DNA of 35,179 nt from Deltaproteobacteria bacterium (GTDB lineage Bacteria > Desulfobacterota > Syntrophia > Syntrophales > UBA2185): the NCBI GenBank assembly GCA_026388545.1, contig JAPLJS010000024.1, forward strand, positions 1-35,179. The letters are read 5' to 3'. Both the position numbers and the translations under genes were made by a program. Positions 1-8,697 of this stretch are shown one piece after another. Numbering within the stretch: position 1 is the first letter of the stretch; each line of letters starts with the position of its first letter. Below the pieces are notes generated by a model. That model was not told where the DNA came from and made no database searches. It was given only the letters and a program-made list of their open reading frames with translations.

Positions 1-1
1 G

Positions 2-7
2 GAATGA
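2..7 (+). other. Predicted intron-binding site IBS1 in the 5' exon
   Basis: GAATGA lies immediately before the intron's GTGCG. It is the perfect reverse complement of TCATTC at 184-189, the predicted EBS1. IBS2 would lie left of the window and cannot be seen. Confidence 0.6.
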
Positions 8-183
8 GTGCGCCTGGGAGCAGGCGCGATTGGGGAGGTGAAAGTCTTCTCCTGGGAGAATGCCCACTCCCGGTAGCCGAAGGTAACTGCGTCGCTGTGA
101 GGCGGGGTGGAGAGCAACCGGAGGCGAACATGCAGTCCGTAGGATAACGAACACGATTCGGCCTTGTGGTGCGGCGAGCCTTC

Positions 184-189
184 TCATTC
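184..189 (+). other. Predicted exon-binding site EBS1 of the intron
   Basis: TCATTC sits within domain I of the intron, roughly where EBS1 loops occur, and pairs perfectly over six bases with the 5' exon end at 2-7. It is called from complementarity and position only; domain I was not folded. Confidence 0.55.
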
Positions 190-464
190 AAGGTGAAGCC
201 TGACCCATTGAGCGAGAAACATGGGCGTCTGTCGTGCTGGAGGGGCAGCGATAAAGCGCCGACAGAGCATGCTGGGTGGTTGGTGACGGAATGCATGGAA
301 GGTCGTGCCGTGTGAACCAGGGAGACCTGCCCGTGACAAGACGGGAGTTCATTGCCCCTGATAAGGGTACGAAGAGCCCGCCGGGCAGGAGTCAGAGCGT
401 CCATAGTAGTGAAGAAGCGGCGTAATGGTCGTGGAGCGAAGGGACGCAGGAAGGTGGATGCGAG

Positions 465-1802
465 ATGTCGATAGAGAGCGAGATGATCCCCGTGGCAGTG
501 CCGGAGACGGCTAAACAAACGGGAGAAGCCCGACCTCTGGATTGGGTGGAACGTTCCATATGGACGGATCGCATGCTGGAGGCCCTCGATAAGGGGGTGA
601 AAGGAGGCGTTTGGTTCAGCTTGATCGATAAGGTGTACCGGCCAACGACCCTTCACGCCGCCTGGCAGGCGGTCAGAAGGAACAGAGGCAGTGCCGGGAC
701 GGATCATGAAAGCGTGGAGAAGTTTGAGCAGAATCTTGTTGATAACATTGCCCGATTGGAAGAAGATCTTCGTACAGGGAGATACCGACCGCGACCGATC
801 AAGCGAGTCTATATAGACAAGCTTGGCAGTAAAGAGAAGCGGCCCTTGGGGATACCCGCCGTGCGTGATCGAGTAGTCCAGACGGCTTTGCGGCTGGTTA
901 TGGAGCCTATTTTTGAGATAAGATTCCGACCTCACAGTTACGGTTTCAGGCCAAACAGAGGATGCAAGGATGCCTTGCGGGAAGTAGACCGATTTCTGAA
1001 GGCCGGTTACACCCATGTGGTGGATGCCGATCTGAAGGCCTACTTCGACAGCATCCCCCATGAAGGACTGATGGGGGAAGTACGCCGGTATATCGCCGAT
1101 GGATGTCTGCTGGAGTTGATCGAGCGATTTCTCGGTCAAGACATCTTGGAAGGGCTGTCCCGATGGACGCCTGATCAAGGAACACCCCAGGGCGCCGTCA
1201 TCAGCCCCCTGTTGGCCAACCTCTACCTCCATCCCGTCGATGAAGCGATGGAGGCGGCAGGTTTTCAGATGATCCGATATGCCGATGACTTTGTCATTAT
1301 GTGTCGTGACGAGACGGAGGCGAATAATGCCCTGCACCAGGTGCATCAACTGATTACAGGAAGGGGTCTGGTATTGCACCCCGAGAAGACCCGCGTGGTG
1401 GATACCACTGTGGCGGGTCAGGGGTTTGACTTCCTCGGATACCACTTCGAAGGAGGCACACGTTGGCCTCGCAAGAAGAGCCTGAGGAAGATCAAGGACG
1501 TCATCCGTACCCATACCGGTCGCACCAACGGCAATAGTCTGTCCGTTATTACAGCAAATGTGAATCGTACGCTTAAGGGATGGTTTGAGTATTTCAAACA
1601 TAGCCATAAGTGGACGTTTCCGGCGCTCGACGGATGGATCAGGCGGCGATTGCGCAGCATTCTGCGGAAACGCAGCAAAGGGTCTAAAGGTATCAGTGGC
1701 AATATGGATCATTTTCGCTGGCCAAATAAATTCTTTCGGGAACATGGGCTTTTCAGTCTTGTGGAAGCCCATCGTAGATTGCTCCAGTCCTCAATGAGGT
1801 AA
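465..1802 (+). CDS. ltrA: Group II intron-encoded reverse transcriptase/maturase (LtrA-like), no endonuclease domain
   Basis: This 445-residue protein helps its intron fold and splice and copies it during retrohoming. The N-terminal region is followed by RT0/RT1 (around residues 57-115), the fingers and palm with the TPQG motif, and the catalytic YADD motif at residues 272-275. A maturase X domain follows, ending in an R-W-P-x-K-F-F plus S-L-x-x-A-H-R signature seen in several bacterial maturases. It stops there: no HNH/En zinc-finger domain follows, so it belongs to an endonuclease-minus class, which usually primes from nascent strands at replication forks or inserts at structured sites. The ATG follows an AGGAAGG Shine-Dalgarno-like stretch. 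The ORF lies in domain IV and ends 14 bases before domain V. No frame damage is seen, so the element could be active. Confidence 0.95.
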   Translation: MSIESEMIPVAVPETAKQTGEARPLDWVERSIWTDRMLEALDKGVKGGVWFSLIDKVYRPTTLHAAWQAVRRNRGSAGTDHESVEKFEQNLVDNIARLEEDLRTGRYRPRPIKRVYIDKLGSKEKRPLGIPAVRDRVVQTALRLVMEPIFEIRFRPHSYGFRPNRGCKDALREVDRFLKAGYTHVVDADLKAYFDSIPHEGLMGEVRRYIADGCLLELIERFLGQDILEGLSRWTPDQGTPQGAVISPLLANLYLHPVDEAMEAAGFQMIRYADDFVIMCRDETEANNALHQVHQLITGRGLVLHPEKTRVVDTTVAGQGFDFLGYHFEGGTRWPRKKSLRKIKDVIRTHTGRTNGNSLSVITANVNRTLKGWFEYFKHSHKWTFPALDGWIRRRLRSILRKRSKGSKGISGNMDHFRWPNKFFREHGLFSLVEAHRRLLQSSMR

Positions 1803-1816
1803 AACCGCCGACTGGA

Positions 1817-1849
1817 GAGCCGGATGCGGGAAAACCGCCAGTCCGGTTC
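1817..1849 (+). other. Group II intron domain V (catalytic hairpin)
   Basis: The lower stem pairs GAGCCGGA (1817-1824) with TCCGGTTC (1842-1849). An upper GCGG/CCGC stem is closed by an A-rich GNRA-like loop. The catalytic AGC triad is at 1818-1820. Domain VI follows at about 1851-1890, with GGGG pairing to CCCC and an unpaired A on its 3' side as the likely branch point. Confidence 0.85.
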
Positions 1850-1940
1850 GGAGGGAGGGGCGATACAAACCAATGTATAGTTCCTACCCCTATCAATTTG
1901 AGGCGAAACCCGACTTTTTACGTAACTGTAAAATTTTAAT

Positions 1941-1967
1941 TTGTCATTTTATTGAGAATGGTATAAC
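1941..1967 (+). promoter_or_regulatory. Possible uvrB promoter between intron and uvrB
   Basis: TTGTCA at 1941-1946 and TATAAC at 1962-1967 are separated by 15 bases, a little short, in an AT-rich stretch upstream of uvrB. The rest of the 1894-1999 interval shows nothing else that I recognise. If real, it would let uvrB be expressed without transcription through the intron. Confidence 0.35.
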
Positions 1968-1999
1968 TCCTCAATGAAGAGAATTTATAAGGCGGTTTT

Positions 2000-4003
2000 A
2001 TGAATCAGTTCCGTATCGTTACCGAATTTGAGCCGAAAGGTGACCAGACAAAAGCCATCGCGGAGCTTATCGATGGTGTTGAGAAAGGGGCTCCCCACCA
2101 GGTTCTCCTGGGTGTGACGGGTTCAGGGAAAACCTTTACCATCGCCAATGTCATAGAGGCCGTTCAGAGACCGGCATTGGTAATTGCACACAACAAGACC
2201 CTGGCGGCACAGCTCTACGGTGAGTTTAAAACCCTGTTCCCTGAGAATGCCGTCGAGTATTTCGTCAGCTATTATGACTATTATCAGCCTGAGGCCTATA
2301 TCCCGAGTACGGATACCTATATTGAGAAAGATTCTGCGATCAACGAGGAAATCGATAAACTGCGCCATTCCGCGACGCATTCACTATTGGAACGCAATGA
2401 CGTCATCATTGTGGCGAGCGTTTCCTGCATTTACGGTCTCGGTTCCCCCGATGCCTATTATGGTATGATGCTCCTCCTGGAAGAAGGTATGGAAATTCCG
2501 CGGGATGAAATGCTGAGCCGTCTGGTTGAGATTCAGTATGAAAGAAACGATATTGATTTTCATCGGGGAACATTCCGTGTCCGGGGTGATGTCGTGGAAA
2601 TCTTTCCACCTTATGAAGAAGAAAAAGCAATAAGGGTTGAATTTTTCGGGGATACTGTCGAATCCATCTCCATGGTAGACCCCCTTCGGGGGAGAAAACT
2701 GAACGCCGTCCGAAAGATGGCCGTCTATCCCGGAAGGCACTATGTGACGACAAAAGACAATATGAACCGTGCCATTTTTGCTATCAGGGGTGAGCTTGAG
2801 GAGAGGCTTCGGGTGTTGTATGGGGAGAACAAGCTTGTTGAGGCCCAGAGACTGGAACAGCGAACAAAATTTGATATTGAAATGATGGAGGAAATGGGTT
2901 ACTGCCAGGGTATTGAAAATTATTCCCGTCACCTTACAGGCAGGAAACCGGGGGAACCGCCTCCTACCCTTATGGAATACCTTCCTGAGAATGCGCTGAT
3001 CATCATTGATGAAAGCCACGCCACTGTTCCTCAACTGGGCGGGATGTACCGGGGCGACCGATCACGGAAGGAGACGCTGGTGAATTTTGGTTTTCGCCTC
3101 CCTTCCGCCCTGGATAACCGGCCTTTGATGTTTGCCGAATACGAGGGTTTCAGGAAGCAGAGGATTTATGTATCGGCCACACCTGCTGAGTATGAATTGA
3201 AAAAGGCCGGGAAACGAGTTGTGGAGCAGATCATACGGCCAACCGGTTTGATGGACCCGGAGATTTTCGTGAAACCGGTAAACCACCAGGTCGACGACCT
3301 CCTTTCGGAAATACGTGACAGGGAGAAAAAAGGCGAGCGGGTTCTGGTAACCACTCTCACCAAGCGGATGGCGGAAAATCTGGCTGCCTACTACCAGAGT
3401 CTCGGTGTCAAGGTGAAGTATCTGCATTCCGATATACACACCCTGGAGCGGGTCAGCATCATTCGGGATCTGCGCTTGGGTGAGTTCGATGTCCTGATCG
3501 GGGTCAACCTGTTGCGGGAGGGGCTCGATATCCCGGAGGTGTCTCTGGTTGCCATCCTGGATGCGGATAAAGAAGGTTTCCTCCGCTCCGAGCGCTCCCT
3601 GATACAGACGAGCGGGAGGGCCGCCAGAAATATAGCGGGGCAGGTGATCATGTACGCCGATAAAATAACGAAATCGATCCAAACCTGTCTTAATGAAACA
3701 AAAAGACGGAGGAAGATACAGGGACGGTATAATGAAGAACACAATATAACACCGGAATCTATTAAAAAATCCATTCATGATATCCTTGCTTCGGTTTATG
3801 AGGCCGATTATGTGACGGTGCCCGTTGTCTCAGAAGACAGGAAGGTATATTCCTCAGAGAAAGAACTGCCGGTGATGATCAAGAGATTAAAAGAAGAGAT
3901 GAAACAGGCCGCGAAAAATCTTGAATTTGAGAAGGCAGCGGAACTCAGGGACCGGATCAAGGAACTCACTGAAATATTGATCGAAATGGGGGGAGAGTTT
4001 TGA
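2000..4003 (+). CDS. uvrB: UvrABC excinuclease subunit B
   Basis: UvrB is the damage-verifying helicase-like subunit of nucleotide excision repair. It is loaded by UvrA and recruits UvrC. At 667 residues it has the normal full length. Visible hallmarks are the Walker A motif G-V-T-G-S-G-K-T at residues 38-45, the damage-probing beta-hairpin rich in tyrosines around residue 92-101 ([12 protein letters not shown]), the DESH Walker B box around residue 338, the helicase motifs with QTSGRAARN, and the C-terminal UVR coiled coil (about residues 628-660) that binds UvrC. The ATG follows an AAGGCGG ribosome-binding site. It is the first gene of a same-strand run with an L,D-transpeptidase and uvrC. 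Its TGA overlaps the TTG start of the next gene, which suggests translational coupling. I see no LexA box. Confidence 0.98.
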   Translation: MNQFRIVTEFEPKGDQTKAIAELIDGVEKGAPHQVLLGVTGSGKTFTIANVIEAVQRPALVIAHNKTLAAQLYGEFKTLFPENAVEYFVSYYDYYQPEAYIPSTDTYIEKDSAINEEIDKLRHSATHSLLERNDVIIVASVSCIYGLGSPDAYYGMMLLLEEGMEIPRDEMLSRLVEIQYERNDIDFHRGTFRVRGDVVEIFPPYEEEKAIRVEFFGDTVESISMVDPLRGRKLNAVRKMAVYPGRHYVTTKDNMNRAIFAIRGELEERLRVLYGENKLVEAQRLEQRTKFDIEMMEEMGYCQGIENYSRHLTGRKPGEPPPTLMEYLPENALIIIDESHATVPQLGGMYRGDRSRKETLVNFGFRLPSALDNRPLMFAEYEGFRKQRIYVSATPAEYELKKAGKRVVEQIIRPTGLMDPEIFVKPVNHQVDDLLSEIRDREKKGERVLVTTLTKRMAENLAAYYQSLGVKVKYLHSDIHTLERVSIIRDLRLGEFDVLIGVNLLREGLDIPEVSLVAILDADKEGFLRSERSLIQTSGRAARNIAGQVIMYADKITKSIQTCLNETKRRRKIQGRYNEEHNITPESIKKSIHDILASVYEADYVTVPVVSEDRKVYSSEKELPVMIKRLKEEMKQAAKNLEFEKAAELRDRIKELTEILIEMGGEF

Positions 4004-5703
4004 AATTGCATAGTATGGACAGGTTCATTTCACTTATCACGATATTCATAAGTATTGCTATTTTTATTTTTTCGGAGTTGTCATATGCTGAAAATCCGGC
4101 AGATCAGGTAAAGAGGCAAATTCAGGAGAGAATTAACACGGCGCAAGAATCATCTCAGGGTGCGTGTAGAGATTCTGTAGTATGCAAATCAACATTGCTG
4201 CCAAAATTGTATACTGAACGTGAATATCTGCCGGCATGGAGTGATGATTATGGTCCGTTTCCCTATGTGGAGGATTTTGTAGAAGTGATCCGCAATGCAT
4301 ATCGTGAGGGACTGAGGCCGGAGGACTATCATCTCTATAAAATAGAAGCGGCCCTTTCCGGACTGTATACAAGTCTGATCGGAGGGGAAACCCCGGACAG
4401 TGCAAAGGTTGCAGAACTCGATCTCATGGTAACGGATGCTTTTCTCCTCTATGCTTCTCATTTAGTGAACGGCCGAGTGGATCACCGAAGAGTTTATCCC
4501 GATTGGGTTGTTAACCAGCGGGCTGTTGACCTGACCGCCGTACTTCACAGAGCCCTTTCATCGGGAGAGATAGAGGAGGAACTGGCCGATCTGGCGCCTC
4601 ATTACCCCGGTTATGTCAGGCTGAAAGAGAAATTGATGGAGTATCGGGGTATTGCCGAAAAAGGTGGGTGGCAGCGGATTCCTCAAGGTTCCAAACTGCA
4701 AAAGGGCTCCCGCGGTGAGCGAGTAGCAATACTCAAACAGCGACTCATGGTATCGGGCGATCTTGAGTCGCTGGCAGAAAATAAGCACGGCATCTTTGAT
4801 CATGATCTGGAGGCAGCGGTCAGAAAATTCCAGAAAAGAAATGGTTTGAAAATCGATGGAAGAGTTGGCAGATCAACACTGGAGGCCCTGAATGTTCCTG
4901 TTGAAAAACGCATACGACAGATCGCTTTGAACATGGATCGGCTACGCTGGCTTCCGGATGATCACGGGGATCGAAACATCTTCGTGAATATTGCTGATTT
5001 CTCACTGGACGTTATTGAAGATGAGAAGTCAGTAATGGCGATGCGGATCATCGCGGGGAAAAATAATTGGCGCAGTTGTGTGTTGAGCGCGAAAATGACG
5101 TATCTGGAATTAAACCCTTTCTGGAAAGTACCGGACAGTATTGCCACGAAGGAGATATTGCCCCATATTAAGAAAGATCCTGATTATCTGACGAAAAAAA
5201 ACATAAAGGTTTTAAGGGACTGGAATGATAAGGCAAAGACAATAGATCCGAGGACAGTTGATTGGTCCCGCGCCAAGGTCAGCAACTTCAGGTATAAGTT
5301 CCGTCAGGAGCCCGGTCCCGGTAACCCCTTGGGGAGGATAAAGTTTATATTCCCCAACGACTGCGAAATATACCTCCATGATACACCGACACGCCACCTG
5401 TTCGGGAGGGCCCGCAGGGATTTCAGTCATGGGTGCATCCGTATTGAAAAACCTGTTGAACTGGCAACATACCTCCTGCAGAACAAGGAAACGTGGACGC
5501 GTAAGAAAATACTGGCCGAGATCAGAAAGGGCAAGAGGCAGGTCGTGATGCTTCCCGATCCGATCAACGTCCTCATTTTCTACGGGACGGCATGGGTAGA
5601 TCGTGAGGGAGTAATTCAATTTCGCAATGATATTTATCGCATCGATGAAATACCCTATGAATTGCCGGCCGGCAGAACAGGGGCTTCCGCGGCGGCAAAC
5701 TAA
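4000..5703 (+). CDS. L,D-transpeptidase of the YcbB/LdtD type (murein cross-linking)
   Basis: This periplasmic enzyme would make 3-3 cross-links in peptidoglycan or attach proteins to it. The 567-residue protein starts with a hydrophobic signal sequence (about residues 8-30). It then has an alpha-helical scaffold domain of the YcbB family, a peptidoglycan_binding_1 domain around residues 230-305 ([10 protein letters not shown] to [10 protein letters not shown]), and a YkuD catalytic domain from about 325. The signature SHGCIR is present with catalytic Cys479. The TTG start at 4000 overlaps the uvrB stop and has a GGGGAGAG Shine-Dalgarno directly before it; a later ATG at 4015 lacks one. Its place between uvrB and uvrC suggests co-transcription, though no functional link to DNA repair is known to me. 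Confidence 0.93.
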   Translation: MKLHSMDRFISLITIFISIAIFIFSELSYAENPADQVKRQIQERINTAQESSQGACRDSVVCKSTLLPKLYTEREYLPAWSDDYGPFPYVEDFVEVIRNAYREGLRPEDYHLYKIEAALSGLYTSLIGGETPDSAKVAELDLMVTDAFLLYASHLVNGRVDHRRVYPDWVVNQRAVDLTAVLHRALSSGEIEEELADLAPHYPGYVRLKEKLMEYRGIAEKGGWQRIPQGSKLQKGSRGERVAILKQRLMVSGDLESLAENKHGIFDHDLEAAVRKFQKRNGLKIDGRVGRSTLEALNVPVEKRIRQIALNMDRLRWLPDDHGDRNIFVNIADFSLDVIEDEKSVMAMRIIAGKNNWRSCVLSAKMTYLELNPFWKVPDSIATKEILPHIKKDPDYLTKKNIKVLRDWNDKAKTIDPRTVDWSRAKVSNFRYKFRQEPGPGNPLGRIKFIFPNDCEIYLHDTPTRHLFGRARRDFSHGCIRIEKPVELATYLLQNKETWTRKKILAEIRKGKRQVVMLPDPINVLIFYGTAWVDREGVIQFRNDIYRIDEIPYELPAGRTGASAAAN

Positions 5704-5724
5704 AAATCTATGGAACTGTGAGAA

Positions 5725-7554
5725 ATGGCCGATGAATTGATGGACAGGGTAAAAAATGCTCCCGCATTACCGGGCGCCTATCTTATGAGGGACAGGGATG
5801 GCAAGGTCATTTATGTCGGTAAGGCAAACAATCTGAGAAACCGCGTTAGGGCCTATTTCGGAAGGACGGACTCGCGATTCATGGTTCCCTTTCTTGTTTC
5901 TAAGGTTTACGACGTAGAATTCATCGTTACGGAAACGGAAAAAGAAGCCCTGATCTTAGAGAACACCCTGATCAAGGAACACCGGCCCCGCTACAACGTC
6001 ATCTTCAAGGATGATAAAACCTACTTCAATATCCGGATGGATCCGGCCGCTCCTTTCCCGCGGTTCCAAATGGTCAGACGTCCGAAAAAAGACGGGGCCC
6101 ACTATTTTGGCCCGTACCCGTCGAGCGCTTCGGCAAAGGAGACCCTCCGTTTTCTTCAGTCCATATTCCCCCTTCGAACCTGCAAAGATCAGGAATTGAA
6201 ATCAAGGAAAAGACCGTGCCTTGAATATGAGATCAGGAGATGTCTCGCGCCCTGTGTCGCACATATTGATGCACCATCGTATCAGAGATTGGTAAAAGAC
6301 AGCATGGCGTTTATGGAAGGGCGTGAGAAGAAGCTGATTGCCGATCTTCGTGCGCGAATGAACGCAGCATCGGAGCAGTTGCATTTCGAAGATGCGGCTG
6401 TTTTGAGGGACAGAATCGCGGCTATTGAGGAAACACTGGAGAAACAGAGTGTGGTATCCATGTCTTTCAAGGATCGTGATGTATTTGGCGTCTACCGCGA
6501 AGGAAACCTGACCGAGATATGTGTCTTGTATGAAAGAAAAGGTAAGATTATCGGGATAAAAAATTTCCCCCTCCTCAAGATAGGGGATGAGTCTCCTTCG
6601 ATACTATCGTCGCTTATGAAGCAATACTATGACGGCGAGGTAAACATTCCTGATGAGATCATCATACCGGAAAGTATTCCTGACCATGCAGTTGTAAAGG
6701 AATGGCTCTCGGATAAAAAAGGGAAAAAGGTTTCGATAGTCGTACCGAAAAGGGGTGGGGCGGTTGAACTCCTCCATATCGCTAAAAACAACGCAGAAAG
6801 CATGTTCGAAACGCAAAAACATGCGGCTGATCAGGAGGAAACAATCTATACGCTTGCCAGAGTGCTCAGGTTAAAGAATATGCCGCCGTTCCGGATAGAA
6901 TGCTTTGATATTTCGAATATTGGCGGAAAGCATGCAGTAGGTTCCATGGTAACTTTTGTGGATGGAAAGCCGTGGAATGCAGGGTACAGACGGTTCAAGA
7001 TCAAGACCGTTCCCGGAGCCGATGATTATGCCATGATGTATGAAGTCTTGAACCGTCGTTATAATAAAAAGGAAAACCTCCCGGATCTGATCGTCGTGGA
7101 TGGGGGGAAAGGACAGTTGGGTGTGGCAGTCTCTGTTCTGAAAGATTTAAACAGAGAAGGCATAGATGTTATCGGTCTTGCGAAAGAGGGTAAAGAAAGG
7201 GGGGGTGATAAGGTACATGATCGTGTTTATTGTATCGGGAAAAGAGATCCGGTTAACCTTTCAAAATGGCCTGAAGTCCTTTTTTTACTCCAGAGGATGA
7301 GGGATGAAGCGCACAGGTTTGCCGTTACATACCACCGGAAGTTAAAGAGGAAGCAGGACTTCCGGTCCGTGCTGGATGCTATTCCGGGGATCGGTGCATC
7401 CAGGAAAAAGGCGTTGCTGAGGTTCTTTGGTGATATCAGACAGATCAGAGAATCCTCGGTGGAGACACTGCAAAAGGTTGATGGTATCGGCAGACAAGCG
7501 GCTGAAAAAATCCATACCTTTCTCAGGGGAGAGAAGGGAGAAAAAAGGGAATGA
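5725..7554 (+). CDS. uvrC: UvrABC excinuclease subunit C
   Basis: UvrC makes both incisions around a lesion in nucleotide excision repair. The 609-residue protein has all expected parts. These are the GIY-YIG nuclease for the 3' cut (about residues 12-95, with PGAYLMRD and VIYVGKA), the UVR motif that binds UvrB (about 205-240), the RNase H-like domain for the 5' cut (about 380-535, with ECFDISNIGG and LIVVDGGKGQL), and a C-terminal double helix-hairpin-helix (AIPGIGASRKKALLRFFG and DGIGRQAAEKI). It starts 21 bases after the transpeptidase gene and overlaps mntP by four bases, so the genes are probably one operon. Confidence 0.98.
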   Translation: MADELMDRVKNAPALPGAYLMRDRDGKVIYVGKANNLRNRVRAYFGRTDSRFMVPFLVSKVYDVEFIVTETEKEALILENTLIKEHRPRYNVIFKDDKTYFNIRMDPAAPFPRFQMVRRPKKDGAHYFGPYPSSASAKETLRFLQSIFPLRTCKDQELKSRKRPCLEYEIRRCLAPCVAHIDAPSYQRLVKDSMAFMEGREKKLIADLRARMNAASEQLHFEDAAVLRDRIAAIEETLEKQSVVSMSFKDRDVFGVYREGNLTEICVLYERKGKIIGIKNFPLLKIGDESPSILSSLMKQYYDGEVNIPDEIIIPESIPDHAVVKEWLSDKKGKKVSIVVPKRGGAVELLHIAKNNAESMFETQKHAADQEETIYTLARVLRLKNMPPFRIECFDISNIGGKHAVGSMVTFVDGKPWNAGYRRFKIKTVPGADDYAMMYEVLNRRYNKKENLPDLIVVDGGKGQLGVAVSVLKDLNREGIDVIGLAKEGKERGGDKVHDRVYCIGKRDPVNLSKWPEVLFLLQRMRDEAHRFAVTYHRKLKRKQDFRSVLDAIPGIGASRKKALLRFFGDIRQIRESSVETLQKVDGIGRQAAEKIHTFLRGEKGEKRE

Positions 7555-8108
7555 GTTTTTCGTCCATTTTGGTCCTTGCCATCGGCCTGGGCATGGATGC
7601 TTTTTCGGTAGCTATCGGCGTGGGAGCCGGTTACCGGGTAATATCCTTCGGGCCTGTCTTCAGGCTTTCCTTTTTCTTTGGATTGTTCCAGGTTCTTATG
7701 CCCATTGCGGGGTGGTTTGCCGGAGTATCGGTGGCCGGTATCATTGCCGGTTATGATCACTGGGTTGCCTTTGGACTGCTTGCCTTTGTGGGTGGGAAAA
7801 TGATCCTGGAGTCATTTAATGAGGAGGCAAAAGTTCACACGACGGACCCGACGAAAGGGTTCACCCTCATTATACTGTCAGTGGCGACGAGTATTGATGC
7901 CTTAGCCGTTGGTCTCAGCTTTGCCTTCTTGAAAATACCCGTTTTCTATCCTTCTATAATTATTGGTATCGTCGCCTTTTTCATGACCATGGTAGGGATG
8001 TTTTTCGGGGAGAAAATTGGAAAGGTAGTCGGCAGGAGGGTAGAAATGTTGGGTGGTCTTATCCTGATCGGTATTGGTGTGAAAATATTGATCGAACACA
8101 TGTCATAA
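7551..8108 (+). CDS. mntP: Manganese efflux pump MntP family protein
   Basis: This is a small inner-membrane protein of 185 residues with about six hydrophobic segments, the usual size for MntP (formerly DUF204). The two repeated transport motifs are visible: G-L-G-M-D-A-F-S-V-A-I-G near residue 13 and a matching S-I-D-A-L-A-V-G in the second half, each with the conserved aspartate. In characterised bacteria the family exports Mn(II). Its ATG overlaps the uvrC stop (ATGA), indicating translational coupling. No yybP-ykoY-like leader is visible, as expected for a gene inside an operon, so manganese control of this copy is not evident. Confidence 0.92.
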   Translation: MSFSSILVLAIGLGMDAFSVAIGVGAGYRVISFGPVFRLSFFFGLFQVLMPIAGWFAGVSVAGIIAGYDHWVAFGLLAFVGGKMILESFNEEAKVHTTDPTKGFTLIILSVATSIDALAVGLSFAFLKIPVFYPSIIIGIVAFFMTMVGMFFGEKIGKVVGRRVEMLGGLILIGIGVKILIEHMS

Positions 8109-8130
8109 TGATAAGAGGGCTTTGATAAGT

Positions 8131-8685
8131 ATGAAATCTGTGTATTATTCTTCGGCCGGCAGTGCCTTCGGTAATGTCGGAATTGTCTGGAGGCAGAAAA
8201 ATGATACTCCGACAGCAGTGAGCATTTTTCTCCCCTCTGAAAGTGAGGATATGGATGACCTTGTACGGCAATCCTTTCCCGGCGTCATCAAACAGTCGCA
8301 TGATATTATAGATGGGATATGCACGGGCATTCAGGATTTTCTTTCAGGGCGGGAGGCTGCATTTTCTGAAGAAATTCTCGATATGAGCCTATGTGAAGAA
8401 TTTCAGCGAAAGGTTCTCAGCCAGTGCATGCTGATTCCGAGAGGAAGGGTGAGCACATACGGACGGCTGGCGGCGAGAACCGGAATTCCTAAAGGTGCAA
8501 GAGCAATGGGGCGTATCCTTGCGAGAAATCCGTATCCCCTCATTATTCCCTGTCACCGTGTCATACGGGCCGATGGGGATTTATGCGGTTTCGGAGGCGG
8601 TTTGAAGATGAAAAAAGCCCTCCTCGGTATGGAGGGCATTGTATTCAATTCGAAAGGAAGGGTGTTGCCGAAATTTTTCTGGTAA
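8131..8685 (+). CDS. ogt: Methylated-DNA--[protein]-cysteine S-methyltransferase
   Basis: This suicide repair protein removes alkyl groups from O6-alkylguanine. The C-terminal half carries the helix-turn-helix and active site: GRVSTYG, then ARNPYPLIIPCHRVI with acceptor Cys141, then the G-F-G-G-G-L loop. The N-terminal third is a poorly conserved RNase H-like domain. I place the start at the ATG at 8131 because AGAGGG at 8114-8119 is a suitable distance away, whereas an in-frame TTG at 8122 is too close. It closes a repair-rich run (uvrB, uvrC, ogt). It converges on proB, leaving only 12 bases between them, and its last ~70 coding bases contain the proB terminator. Confidence 0.93.
   Translation: MKSVYYSSAGSAFGNVGIVWRQKNDTPTAVSIFLPSESEDMDDLVRQSFPGVIKQSHDIIDGICTGIQDFLSGREAAFSEEILDMSLCEEFQRKVLSQCMLIPRGRVSTYGRLAARTGIPKGARAMGRILARNPYPLIIPCHRVIRADGDLCGFGGGLKMKKALLGMEGIVFNSKGRVLPKFFW
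8611..8637 (-). terminator. Intrinsic terminator for the rplU-proB direction, inside the ogt 3' end
   Basis: Read on the minus strand, GCCCTCC and GGAGGGC (8631-8637 and 8617-8623) form a perfect 7-bp stem with a 7-base loop, followed by six T residues (8616-8611). It lies about 60-90 bases after the proB stop and entirely within ogt coding sequence. Confidence 0.8.
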
Positions 8686-8697
8686 ATGGCGATAGTA

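Larger units (their letters stand above)
8..1893 (+). mobile_element. Group II intron, apparently full length, encoding a maturase
   Basis: The element begins with GTGCG at 8-12, the consensus 5' end of group II introns. It continues through a long structured GC-rich region (domain I to IV), carries a reverse transcriptase ORF at 465-1802, and ends with a recognisable domain V (1817-1849) and domain VI. The 3' end is placed at 1893 because group II introns end in AY and AT lies at 1892-1893 just after the domain VI stem. The six bases before the 5' splice site (GAATGA, 2-7) are exactly complementary to TCATTC at 184-189, which is what IBS1-EBS1 pairing predicts, and this supports the 5' boundary. 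The intron lies in the same orientation as uvrB, about 105 bases upstream of it. The exact 3' boundary is inferred. Confidence 0.88.

Noticed and set aside
392-574. Small minus-strand open frame across the intron and maturase start
   Set aside because: It overlaps intron domain structure and the maturase N-terminus and has no recognisable protein features.
2384-3778. Long minus-strand open frames opposite uvrB
   Set aside because: They lie wholly within uvrB, lack ribosome-binding sites and resemble no protein family. They reflect the codon bias of the real gene.
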